The position numbers and the translations under genes are program-made. 50,796 nt of DNA, from the NCBI GenBank assembly GCA_049325415.1, contig JBMOLL010000095.1:1-50796 (forward strand). Reading direction: 5' to 3'. Every line of letters begins with the position of its first letter. Positions within the stretch are counted from its first letter, which is position 1. Shown here in pieces: positions 1-7,957 of this stretch. The notes beneath the pieces were generated by a model that ran no database searches, was not told where the DNA came from, and worked only from the letters and a program-made list of their open reading frames with translations. The stretch is from JBMOLL01 sp049325415. Its GTDB lineage: Bacteria > Bacteroidota > Bacteroidia > Bacteroidales > GCA-2748055.

Positions 1-1
1 G

Positions 2-862
2 CACTACCATCACTGGAATCACTACCGCTGCAACGCCTACAACGACTATTACCGCAGCCATGTAAGGGTCTACAGTCCCGTAGTATCGGTCAATGTGAAC
101 AAAGGAGCGTACCGCACCACCTACTCGCGCCCCGACCAGCGCCAGGCCGGTGAAGAGCTCTACACCCGCACCGCTGCCAATAAGACCTACAGCACAACCA
201 AACCGGCCAACGCCGAACGTACCACAACCGTCGGCACACGCCAGGAAGTGCAGAGAGCCGCTTCACAGCCCGGAGCCACACGTTCAACGGTATCTTCCTC
301 TGCCCGCTCAGAGGGTGCAGCCCGGACCGCCCCGGCCCAGCGCAGCAGCTCGGGAACAACCGGCACGGTACGCTCAAGCCAGCCGAACAACGGATCGGCC
401 GTACGTTCCTCTTCACCCTCATCGGGAAGCCGCAGCAGCTCAGGCGTACAGCGGAGCAGCGGTTCAGGCGAGCGTTCAGCAGTACAGCGCAGCAGCCAGG
501 GAGACAACAGGCCCGCCGTACAGAGCAGCAGCAGCCGGAGCAGCAGTTCCTCCGCTCCGGCCCGCAGCCCTCAGTCGGGAAGCCGCTCCTCGGTATCGCA
601 AAGCTCCGGTAAAAGCAGCAGTCCTGCCGTGCGGAGCAGCAGCCCGTCCAGGAGCTCATCTCCGGCCGTAAAAAGCAGCAGTTCGTCGGGCAGGAGTTCG
701 TCTCCGGCTGTGAAGAGCAGTTCGTCGGGCAGGAGTTCATCTTCATCCGTGAAGAGCAGCAGTCCCTCAAGGGGCAGCAGTCATTCCTCCTCCGGCAAGA
801 GCTCCTCATCTCGTTCTGCCGGCAGCGGACAGCGCAGCACCAGCTCCTCCTCCCGCAGATAA
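2..862 (+). CDS. Ser/Arg-rich low-complexity protein, 3' part only
   Basis: The reading frame is open from the first bases of the window to a TAA at 860-862, so the gene starts upstream and only its C-terminal 286 codons are visible. A GTG at 95 could be read as a start, but the 31 codons before it encode a His/Tyr/Asn-rich stretch that looks like continuous protein. From about base 290 the sequence becomes almost entirely Ser with Arg, Gly, Ala and Pro, built of imperfect units such as KSSSSSGRSSSPAV. This looks like a disordered, probably envelope-associated tail. I do not recognise a domain or function. The GC-rich repetitive DNA produces a long Cys/Arg-rich antisense frame that I regard as an artefact. 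A strong hairpin follows 22 bases after the stop. Confidence 0.7.
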   Translation, partial: HYHHWNHYRCNAYNDYYRSHVRVYSPVVSVNVNKGAYRTTYSRPDQRQAGEELYTRTAANKTYSTTKPANAERTTTVGTRQEVQRAASQPGATRSTVSSSARSEGAARTAPAQRSSSGTTGTVRSSQPNNGSAVRSSSPSSGSRSSSGVQRSSGSGERSAVQRSSQGDNRPAVQSSSSRSSSSSAPARSPQSGSRSSVSQSSGKSSSPAVRSSSPSRSSSPAVKSSSSSGRSSSPAVKSSSSGRSSSSSVKSSSPSRGSSHSSSGKSSSSRSAGSGQRSTSSSSRR

Positions 863-883
863 TAAACAGGTAAGTATAAAATA

Positions 884-914
884 AAAGAGGCTGTCTCAAT
901 AGGACAGCCTCTTT
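884..914. terminator. Bidirectional intrinsic terminator
   Basis: A perfect 12-bp inverted repeat (AAAGAGGCTGTC at 884-895, GACAGCCTCTTT at 903-914) encloses a 7-base loop. A-rich sequence lies on the left and T-rich sequence on the right. It sits between the convergent genes ending at 862 and 954 and can serve both. Confidence 0.85.
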
Positions 915-953
915 CATTTAATTGGAAGAAGAAAATTATTTATTCCAAATGCA

Positions 954-1361
954 TTAAATGGGTTTCTGGGCTTTTTCCTCCTTTTTATCAGCCTCTTTTT
1001 TCTCTTCCCTGTTCTTCATTTCAGCAATCTTCTCTACCAGGTCGGGGATCTTTTCCACGAGGGCAGAGAGCCCGGTTTTACGGTCGGAAGGGATAAAGGA
1101 GATCTCCTCACCTTTGGCAACCAGGAACCCTACCGGGCAGATCCCGATACCGGCTCCGGCACCACCGCTCGACTGCGATTTGCCCATTTTGTGACTGCTT
1201 TCCGATCCCGTTCCGCTGCCGAAGCCGGTACCCAGTTTAATGACGGGGCGTACGGTATAGGCGCCGAGGGTGAATTCCTCTCCGAGGATGGTCTCGGTTT
1301 TGGCCATTGCTTTTACATGTTCTGAAACCTTGTCCAGTAATGCTTCTACGTTTATTTCCAT
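954..1361 (-). CDS. GerW/YtfJ family protein
   Basis: This 135-residue protein matches the YtfJ/GerW family in order of features. It has an N-terminal helical segment (MEINVEALLDKVSEHVKAMA), a conserved core with GEEFTLGAYTVRPVIKLGTGFG, a Gly-rich loop (SSGGAGAGIGICPVGFLVAK) and a hydrophobic strand. The charged tail is rich in Lys and Glu. In spore formers the family is linked to germination. In Bacteroidota it occurs without sporulation and its role is unknown. It lies 40 bases downstream of a DUF2953 gene on the same strand, mirroring the ytfI-ytfJ pairing of Firmicutes, so the two probably form one transcript and act together. It is likely cytoplasmic, because there is no signal peptide. 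Confidence 0.85.
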   Translation of the reverse strand: MEINVEALLDKVSEHVKAMAKTETILGEEFTLGAYTVRPVIKLGTGFGSGTGSESSHKMGKSQSSGGAGAGIGICPVGFLVAKGEEISFIPSDRKTGLSALVEKIPDLVEKIAEMKNREEKKEADKKEEKAQKPI

Positions 1362-1401
1362 TGTTTTGATTTTTAAGTGAATAATGGGTTTTTATATTGT
1401 T

Positions 1402-1902
1402 TTATTTGCTCAGGTACATCCATAATATTGCCGCAATCCGTGTCCTCAGGTCCAGGCGCAGAAAGAGCCTACCTTCAAAATTCACCCGCAGGTCGGTGTT
1501 CCTGCCGCTGAGGGCCGAGAATACCGGAACGAGCTGTGCGTTCAGCGGGAAATCGTCCGTATCGAGGTCGAGCTCCAGCCGGCGGATGCGGATCGCCCGT
1601 TTCACCTTCTGCCACATCCGGGACAGGCTTATTCTGCCTTTGCGCTTTTTTTCCTTTTTTTCTTTTTTATCGGGGGAGGAGATCCTGCCTCCGGCCTTAA
1701 ATGGATCTATTCTTAGCGGGATAAAAAAGATCCAGACCCTGAGGTAATATTTTTCTCCCCTGCTGATGATCCGGGCACTGAACACCCCCGGCAGCGAGAA
1801 ACGGTAAAGGCCCCTTTCAGTATTAACCTGCAGCATGACCGGCCCGAACAGGGTCCAGGTCAGCAGGAGGACCAGTAGTGCTATGAAAATATATCCGATC
1901 AT
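1402..1902 (-). CDS. DUF2953-type membrane-anchored protein
   Basis: The 166-residue product starts with one transmembrane segment (residues 1-25, MIGYIFIALLVLLLTWTLFG). A beta-rich region follows (LYRFSLPGVFSARI, YYLRVWIFFIPLRIDPF), then a Lys-rich linker (KKEKKEKKRKGR) and a C-terminal amphipathic region. This resembles DUF2953 proteins such as Bacillus YtfI, which are encoded next to YtfJ/GerW. The neighbour at 954-1361 is exactly such a protein, and this supports the call more than the weak sequence motif does. Function is unknown. A membrane anchor for the GerW-like partner is an inference. Confidence 0.65.
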   Translation of the reverse strand: MIGYIFIALLVLLLTWTLFGPVMLQVNTERGLYRFSLPGVFSARIISRGEKYYLRVWIFFIPLRIDPFKAGGRISSPDKKEKKEKKRKGRISLSRMWQKVKRAIRIRRLELDLDTDDFPLNAQLVPVFSALSGRNTDLRVNFEGRLFLRLDLRTRIAAILWMYLSK

Positions 1903-2095
1903 GATCCAAAGGTACCCTGGCCTGGCAGCCGGGGAAACAGGAAATCGGCGACTGCTGTGTATTTATCGGTGAACGGGCCGGATCGGCTCCGGTATGGCAG
2001 GGAGGCACCGGCAGGGCCTTCCGGCAGGAGGTAGCGGTTTACCGGTAAACATTAAGCAGGTCGTGAAATCCAAAGCCGGAAACCTCACAGGTGCT

Positions 2096-2328
2096 CCTTC
2101 GACTCGTAACCCGGTAAACTCGTTACTTCGCTCAGGAACCGAGGCACAAAATACACAAAACCCAGCGTCAGAAACCCGACAAACGATCCTTCGACTCGTA
2201 ACTCGGTAAACTCGTTACTTCGCTCAGGAACCGAGGCACAAAATACACAAAACCCAGCGTCAGAAACCCGACAAATGATCCTTCGACTCGTAACTCGGTA
2301 AACTCGTTACTTCGCTCAGGAACCGACG
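2096..2328. repeat. 92-bp tandem repeat, about 2.5 copies
   Basis: Units begin at 2096, 2188 and 2280 with CCTTCGACTCGTAAC and run through GTTACTTCGCTCAGGAACCG. The first two are complete and nearly identical, differing at a few bases. The third stops near 2328. The inner CGGTAAACTCGTTAC segment is flanked by complementary pieces (GAGTTTACC and CGGTAAACTC types), so each unit can fold. CCTTCGAC and GCTCAGG words are typical of dispersed intergenic repeats in Bacteroidota genomes. Confidence 0.85.
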
Positions 2329-2466
2329 ATTAGAGACGGGAGTTAATAAACCTCGACAGGCTCGGTTTATCGCCGCCGGATCGAGCTGGTCGAGATCCTT
2401 CCCCTGTTTAGGTTACTGCCGGTTCCTGCCCCTCCGCTGAAGCTTCGGCGGCACGCGGAGAGCGCA

Positions 2467-2574
2467 GTGGTGAGCTTGCCGAACCACAAGTCGAAGGACC
2501 TCTTCTAGCTTTGAGCAAAGCCTCTCGATACGACGAAAAGTGGTGAGCCTGCCGAAGCACCAGTCGAAGGACCT
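2467..2574. repeat. Two imperfect 35-bp direct repeats
   Basis: GTGGTGAGCTTGCCGAACCA followed by CAAGTCGAAGGACCT (2467-2501) recurs as GTGGTGAGCCTGCCGAAGCA followed by CCAGTCGAAGGACCT (2540-2574). The element reads GGTCCTTCGACT on the other strand, so it belongs to the same word family as the 92-bp repeats just upstream but in opposite orientation. Confidence 0.7.
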
Positions 2575-2958
2575 TATCTTATTATCCCGGATTATTCAAC
2601 CCAAACTATTCAATAGGAGCTGAATATATGGTCTGTCCCGACCACTCAGGAAGGCGAACATCTTGAAGTAGTCGGGCTAATCCCTCGCGATAATTATCGG
2701 GATTGTAAATAACCTTTTGAATGACTGGTCTCAGGCTGCTCAAAAGGTATATTTTACCTGATCGTTACTGCATCCGGACTATACCTTGTATTTAAATGGG
2801 ATTCTTTTAAACCGACGAGACAGGGTTATCCTGGTTCTGTTTAAGATGGTGATCGGCTCCGCCTGAGCAGTTGTGGCGGTCCGAATAAGGTCTTTGCCAT
2901 TACTGGTAAGGTATGTAATTCTAATTCGCTTTCATGTAAAGCTGCAGCTATTAATTGT

Positions 2959-2966
2959 TACTTTTG
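2959..2966 (+). promoter_or_regulatory. Possible -7 element of the membrane-complex operon
   Basis: TACTTTTG fits the Bacteroidota -7 consensus TAnnTTTG and lies 24 bases before the first start codon of the six-gene operon. A convincing -33 TTTG at the usual spacing is missing (only TTTC at 2930-2933), so this is a weak prediction. Confidence 0.35.
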
Positions 2967-2990
2967 CTACAGTGCTAGTTTATATACGAT

Positions 2991-4973
2991 ATGAAAGAAC
3001 TGATTTTTGCTGGCTTGCTTATAGTATTATCCGGGCTTTTCGTTATACCAAAAAGATTGCAATATCATCTCATGCTTGTCGCTCAGGTTTCCATAATGAT
3101 ACTGACAGGTTATATTGCAATTCAGGCTTTCATCACCCCCGAACCATTGCAAATAAGTCTTTTTGAATTATTGGGGAATCAGATCAATTTAGTTGTTGAC
3201 GGCTTGTCGGCCTTTTTTATTCTTGTTATTAACATTACCATTTTTACGGGAGCTCTGTATGCAAACGGTTACCTGGCTAAGTACCGGAACAATAAAACAA
3301 AAACAGAACTGGCCTGGCATTTTTTTAATTTTCTCGTTTTATATGTTTCTCTTTTAATGGTGGTAATGCTTCGGGACGGGATTGGTTTTCTGGTTTTTTG
3401 GGAATTGATGTCTGTTTCCACTTTTTTTCTCATTGTGTTTGATTCTGAAAAACAGGAAAGTAAATCAGCTGGCATTAAATTCCTTATCCAGATGCATATC
3501 GCTTTTTTCCTGTTGGTAATCGCATTTATTATTGCCAGCCTGTCTACGGGACAAAAAATTGGGTTCGATAGTCTGGCTTATTATTTCAGCGATTATCCTG
3601 TTCTCCCATTATTTCTGCTATTCTTTGCCGGTTTTGGTATAAAGGCCGGGTTTATCCCTTTGCATACATGGTTACCTCATGCTCATCCGGCGGCACCTTC
3701 ACATATTTCAGGAATAATGAGCGGGGTACTGATAAAAATGGGCATTTACGGAATTGTGAGGGTTCTGACTTATATACATACGGAGTTGCTGACAGTCGGA
3801 ATCTTTATTTTAATTATTTCTGTTATTTCAGGGATCCTGGGCGTGGTAATAGCCATTGTTCAACACGACTTTAAAAAACTTTTAGCTTACCACAGCATAG
3901 AAAATATCGGGATTATCGGGATCGGTATCGGAATCGGGGTTATTGGACTGGCCATTAACAATCAGGTTTTAGCATGTCTTGGTTTTGCAGGGGGATTGCT
4001 CCACGTTCTGAACCATTCACTTTTCAAATCTTTGTTGTTTTATTCAGCAGGAAGTGTTTATCAGCAAACGCATACAAGGAATATAGATGAGCTGGGTGGT
4101 TTAATTAAGAAAATGCCAGCTACGGCCGTATCCTTTTTAATCGGTGCAATGGCTATCTCAGGCTTGCCTCCCTTAAATGGCTTCATCTCCGAATTCCTGA
4201 TCTATTCCGGCCTTTTTAAATCCTTATCGGGTGATAACCTGCTGATCATTTTTTTACTGTTGGGTGGAATTGTTGCACTCGTTGTAATCGGAGGATTGGC
4301 CGTGTTTTGCTTTACAAAAGTATTCAGTATCCTTTTTCTCGGAAATCCGAGAAGTGAAAAAGCACTTCATGCTCACGAAGTCGGAAAGGGAATGTTGCTT
4401 CCTCAATATCTTATCAGTATTTTTATCATCACTATTGGAATGTTTTCCTTTTTAGCATTAAAGCCTCTGTCTGTAATAACAGGTATTTTTGTCGAAGACA
4501 CCTCCGTTTTGCAAAGCATGGCAGGAACTATGTCGGGTATTTCTCTTGCACTGTATGTTTTTATTGGTATTATAGGGATATTGTGGTTCTTCAGAGTAAA
4601 AATCTCCAAAAATAAAACCAGTACAAATGAAGCTACCTGGGGCTGTGCATACACAGGGGGAGATCCCGCTGTTCATCAGTATACAGCAACATCTTACGCC
4701 GCTTATATTACAAAGAAAGCCAAATTGATCGCTGGCGTTAAAAAGAATTTTAGCTCCCTGGAGAAAGAGGATGTTTTTCCGGCATCAACTCATTTTGAAA
4801 CGCATAACTCAGATGTTTTTGAAGATAACCTGGTAGTGAAACCCGCAAAGAAAGCCCTTGCATTCCTTGAAAGGATGGCGGTATTTCAAACCGGGAACAT
4901 ACAGCATTACCTTCTGTATGGCATTGTTTTCATTATTGTAATAGCGGTATTAACCATATTTAAGCTAATTTAA
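2991..4973 (+). CDS. NuoL/HyfB-like proton-translocating subunit
   Basis: This 660-residue polytopic protein belongs to the Mrp-antiporter-like/NuoL family found in complex I and group 4 membrane hydrogenases. The conserved charged residues are visible: the TM5 glutamate in FWELMSVSTFFLIVFD, the TM7 lysine in GFGIKAGFIPLHTWLPHAHP, the following SGVLIKMGIYG, and the broken-helix lysine in HVLNHSLFKSLLFYSAG. Length is close to HyfB (about 670). It is first in a six-gene array with gaps of a few bases, so it is the proximal or distal ion pump of the complex. All residues needed for ion translocation appear intact even though the soluble arm of this complex has lost its catalytic metals. Codon and base use is AT-rich. 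Confidence 0.88.
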   Translation: MKELIFAGLLIVLSGLFVIPKRLQYHLMLVAQVSIMILTGYIAIQAFITPEPLQISLFELLGNQINLVVDGLSAFFILVINITIFTGALYANGYLAKYRNNKTKTELAWHFFNFLVLYVSLLMVVMLRDGIGFLVFWELMSVSTFFLIVFDSEKQESKSAGIKFLIQMHIAFFLLVIAFIIASLSTGQKIGFDSLAYYFSDYPVLPLFLLFFAGFGIKAGFIPLHTWLPHAHPAAPSHISGIMSGVLIKMGIYGIVRVLTYIHTELLTVGIFILIISVISGILGVVIAIVQHDFKKLLAYHSIENIGIIGIGIGIGVIGLAINNQVLACLGFAGGLLHVLNHSLFKSLLFYSAGSVYQQTHTRNIDELGGLIKKMPATAVSFLIGAMAISGLPPLNGFISEFLIYSGLFKSLSGDNLLIIFLLLGGIVALVVIGGLAVFCFTKVFSILFLGNPRSEKALHAHEVGKGMLLPQYLISIFIITIGMFSFLALKPLSVITGIFVEDTSVLQSMAGTMSGISLALYVFIGIIGILWFFRVKISKNKTSTNEATWGCAYTGGDPAVHQYTATSYAAYITKKAKLIAGVKKNFSSLEKEDVFPASTHFETHNSDVFEDNLVVKPAKKALAFLERMAVFQTGNIQHYLLYGIVFIIVIAVLTIFKLI

Positions 4974-4975
4974 AC

Positions 4976-5890
4976 ATGGGCATAAGTATTCTGCTAATTC
5001 TGTTAACCGGTTTGCTGTTCCCCGGAATCGTATCGGTGGTTAAAGCCAAAATTGCCGGAAGAAAAGGGCCTTCGGTTTTACAGCATTTGTTCGACGTGGT
5101 CAAGCTCATGAAAAAAGGGAGTGTATATAGCCATACTGCCGGATTCCTCTTTAAAATAGCCCCGATTGTTTATTTTGCTTCTGTATTAATGGCCGTTTTC
5201 TTTATCCCCCTGGGTAATTACCGAGCCTTTTTTTCTTTTAGTGGCGATTTCGTATTATTTGCCTATCTGTTAGCTGTGGGCAGGTTTGTCATGATACTGG
5301 CAGCAATGGATACGGGTAGCAGCTTTGAAGGCATGGGTGCGAATCGTGAAGCATTCTATTCACTTCTGGCAGAACCTGTTTTATTTATCATTTTTGGTTC
5401 AACAGCCCTGCTTACCGGGCATACTTCATTTTACGAAGTTTTTAGTAATCTGCATGTTGATACCGTACTCTCGTACTTTGTCGCCGGCTTGTCAATTTAT
5501 ATACTTTTCTGGGTTACGATGATAGAAAACAGCCGGCTGCCCGTAGACGATCCCAAAACACACCTGGAACTTACCATGGTTCACGAGGTTATGGTCCTTG
5601 ACTACAGTGGTTTTGAACTCGCACTTATACAACTTGCAGGAGGATTTAAATTTGCCGTTTTTGGCAGCCTGATTTATAATTTTGTTCTGCCCACACAGAA
5701 TATAGGGGTGGTTCAGTTCCTGTTATTCCCGGCGATACAACTTGTTTACGCCTGCGTTGTGGGTATTGCAGAATCATTCCGGGCAAGAAATAAAATGATG
5801 AAAAACGCACAATGGATCATAACCTTATCTGCCCTGGCAATTATCGTCTTTTTATCTATTCTGATCATTAAAGAAAAAATCATTTTTTAG
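4976..5890 (+). CDS. NuoH/HyfC-like membrane subunit
   Basis: A 304-residue membrane protein of the NuoH/HycD/HyfC family, the subunit that joins the membrane arm to the soluble arm at the quinone-site-like interface. Family motifs are present: GRKGPSVLQHLFDVVKLMKK near the N terminus, and ENSRLPVDDPKTHLELTMVH with HEVMVLDYSG in the middle, which carries the conserved acidic loop. It starts 3 bases after the stop of the NuoL-like gene and ends 3 bases before the next, so translation is probably coupled. The loops facing the soluble module are retained, arguing that a complex is still assembled. Confidence 0.9.
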   Translation: MGISILLILLTGLLFPGIVSVVKAKIAGRKGPSVLQHLFDVVKLMKKGSVYSHTAGFLFKIAPIVYFASVLMAVFFIPLGNYRAFFSFSGDFVLFAYLLAVGRFVMILAAMDTGSSFEGMGANREAFYSLLAEPVLFIIFGSTALLTGHTSFYEVFSNLHVDTVLSYFVAGLSIYILFWVTMIENSRLPVDDPKTHLELTMVHEVMVLDYSGFELALIQLAGGFKFAVFGSLIYNFVLPTQNIGVVQFLLFPAIQLVYACVVGIAESFRARNKMMKNAQWIITLSALAIIVFLSILIIKEKIIF

Positions 5891-5892
5891 CC

Positions 5893-6522
5893 ATGATAAT
5901 ATCCTGTCTGATCATTTTTGCAGTTTCTCTTATTTACTTTTTTCTTTCGGAAAGAGTATCCAAACATATCAACCTGTTGCGATTACAGGGTGTCTTATTG
6001 TTTATTATTGCATTCGTTAACCTGATTGATATTAATACGCTTAACTTAATTCTCATTCTTCTGGAAACCCTGTTGATCAAGGCAATAATTATACCCGGCT
6101 TCCTGAATAAGCTCAGGCTCACCAACAATTTAAAAAGAGTAGTTGAGAATGATGTTCCCGTTTTTTATTCTGTTTTAATAATTACGGCCATTGTTATTAT
6201 AAGTTTCTTTTTCGCCTATTCAATAAACAACCTCTATGTTGATCTTAAGTTTTTCACCATAGCAACTTCAACCGTTTTGGGAGGGATCTACTTTATTATT
6301 ATTCACCGGAATATATTTAGCCATATTGTGGGCTTTTTGATTTTGGAGAATGGCGCTTTTATTTTATCACTTGCTGTTGGTGGCCATTTCCCTTTTTTGG
6401 TAAGCATGGCTGTTTTAATAGATATCCTTATTGCTGTTTTAATTATTGGAATCTTTATCAATAAAGTCGGCAATACCTTTGGAAATATGTCGATATCAAA
6501 TCTAAATGAATTAAAAGATTAA
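5893..6522 (+). CDS. HyfE-like membrane subunit
   Basis: The 209-residue product is almost wholly hydrophobic, with about six transmembrane segments, and resembles HyfE, the NuoK-related subunit of hydrogenase-4-type complexes. The conserved glutamate of the GFLILENGAFILSLAVGG segment and the earlier LILLETLLIKAIIIP glutamate correspond to buried acidic residues of this family. The gene sits between the NuoH-like and second antiporter-like subunits, the order seen in hyf/ehr clusters (B, C, E, F, G, I). Family length is about 215, so it is complete. Confidence 0.82.
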   Translation: MIISCLIIFAVSLIYFFLSERVSKHINLLRLQGVLLFIIAFVNLIDINTLNLILILLETLLIKAIIIPGFLNKLRLTNNLKRVVENDVPVFYSVLIITAIVIISFFFAYSINNLYVDLKFFTIATSTVLGGIYFIIIHRNIFSHIVGFLILENGAFILSLAVGGHFPFLVSMAVLIDILIAVLIIGIFINKVGNTFGNMSISNLNELKD

Positions 6523-6524
6523 CC

Positions 6525-7952
6525 ATGGTGATTCTCTATTTCCTGGTTCTATCGGTGATTTTTGCTTTAATTGTTTTTTTTACTAAAAACAGGATTTTGC
6601 ATGCTGTTTTGTCCGTGCTGTACATTCTGATGCAGGCAGGAATCACCTATTATGCTTATCGGCATCTCAACAGTTTTGATTCCAGATATTTTAGGTTTGA
6701 CAGCCTATCGGTACTGCTTAACGGACTGTTAAGCCTGATCCTGATCCCGATCTTTTTTCATAGCAGATACTACCTTAAAAGACATGTCCCCGACAGAAAA
6801 TATAAAGGCCGCTTATATAGTTTATTAATCGTTTTAGCCACCGCCTTAAGTGGGATTTATTTTACAGACAATATTGTTTTAATCTGGGTTTGCCTGGAAA
6901 TTACCACGATCACGGTTACTTTTCTTATTTTTCACGATCGGTATACCTCCGCCCTGGAGGCTGCCTGGAAATATCTCTTTATCTCCTCCTTTGGTATTAC
7001 ACTGGCATTTATTGGTATCCTTTTTCTGCTTGTTCAGATAAACAACGGCCATGAAGTATCCCTGTCATTTATTTATTTACAGTCAGTTGCCGGGGAGATT
7101 GACCCTCTGTTTCTAAAAATTGCCTTTTTATTACTGGTTACCGGTTACAGTATTAAGATGAATCTGTTTCCTCTTTATTCTGCAACAATTGATGCAAAGA
7201 CCACCGCACCCTTCCCGGTAAATGCCATCACCTCAACTGCATTGATCAATGGTGGGTTTATAGCCGTCTTTCGGATTTATGCCATCATTTCAAAAACCAG
7301 CTCGGCTGGCTGGGCAAAGCACGTTTTGATGATTATCGGTGTGATCAGCCTGCTGATCGTCGCCATTCAATTATTTAAAGTCAAGCGTTTTAAGCGGATG
7401 TATGCTTTTTCAAGCATGGAACATATGGCCCTCGTAACGATTGCTTTGTCGCTGGGTAAGCCCGGACTGTATGCTGCACTTTTACATTTGATGTTGCACA
7501 CTCTGGCAAAAACCGGTATGTTTTTGCATTTCGGACAAATCAGAGCCTATTTTCAAAGCGGCTGGATTCAGGATACCGGTAATTATTTTAAGCAAAACGG
7601 TACAAGCGCCCTGGCATATATCCTGGGTTTAGTGACTATAACAGCCATTCCCCCATCGGGCCTGTTTGTAAGTGAGTTGCTCATTTTTAAGTCACTATTT
7701 GCTGAGGGTCAGTATTTTATTGCCATAGCGGTAATTTGTTTACTTACCATAATAATTTATGTTTTATTTAAATATTCCATGCAGTTATTATATGGAAAGC
7801 TCCCGGAAAACTTTCAGAAGGATAAGGCGATTGTGAATAAATATGAGCCTGTTTCGCAATTTGTTCTGTTCGGGCTGGTTATTTACCTGGCATATTTTCC
7901 TCCTGCTTTTATAGTGGAGCTGATGCAATCGGTAGTACAAATCTTAAATTGA
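6525..7952 (+). CDS. NuoN/HyfF-like proton-translocating subunit
   Basis: This 475-residue protein is a second antiporter-like membrane subunit. It shows the TM5 glutamate in LIWVCLEITTITVTFLI, the TM7 lysine in GYSIKMNLFPLYSATIDA, and the TM8 region MLHTLAKTGMFLHFG with its lysine. The usual PLHTWLPDAH-type loop is altered to PLYSATIDAKTTAPFPV, which is characteristic of HyfF rather than NuoL. It starts 2 bases after hyfE-like and its stop overlaps the upstream alternative start of the next gene. The complex therefore has two antiporter modules, as in hydrogenase-4-type assemblies. Confidence 0.87.
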   Translation: MVILYFLVLSVIFALIVFFTKNRILHAVLSVLYILMQAGITYYAYRHLNSFDSRYFRFDSLSVLLNGLLSLILIPIFFHSRYYLKRHVPDRKYKGRLYSLLIVLATALSGIYFTDNIVLIWVCLEITTITVTFLIFHDRYTSALEAAWKYLFISSFGITLAFIGILFLLVQINNGHEVSLSFIYLQSVAGEIDPLFLKIAFLLLVTGYSIKMNLFPLYSATIDAKTTAPFPVNAITSTALINGGFIAVFRIYAIISKTSSAGWAKHVLMIIGVISLLIVAIQLFKVKRFKRMYAFSSMEHMALVTIALSLGKPGLYAALLHLMLHTLAKTGMFLHFGQIRAYFQSGWIQDTGNYFKQNGTSALAYILGLVTITAIPPSGLFVSELLIFKSLFAEGQYFIAIAVICLLTIIIYVLFKYSMQLLYGKLPENFQKDKAIVNKYEPVSQFVLFGLVIYLAYFPPAFIVELMQSVVQILN

Positions 7953-7957
7953 AAGCG

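Larger units (their letters stand above)
1903..2990. other. Repeat-rich gene-free region
   Basis: No convincing gene is present in these 1,088 bases. The left half carries 92-bp tandem repeats (2096-2328), a palindrome-prone block with CCTCGACAGGCTCG at 2351-2364, and two copies of a 35-bp element 73 bases apart (2467 and 2540). Further right are a 12-bp palindrome CGATAATTATCG (2688-2699) and the presumed promoter of the downstream six-gene operon. Short open frames here lack recognisable protein features. Confidence 0.6.

Noticed and set aside
90..917. 275-residue Cys/Arg-rich frame on the minus strand
   Set aside because: It is the antisense shadow of the Ser-rich repeat gene; its composition follows from the repeats and it has no recognisable protein features.
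2096..2328. CRISPR array
   Set aside because: Units of 92 bp are contiguous without unique spacers, and no cas genes lie nearby.
2873..3166. 97-residue plus-strand frame upstream of the NuoL-like gene
   Set aside because: It overlaps the real start in another frame and has no protein-like character.
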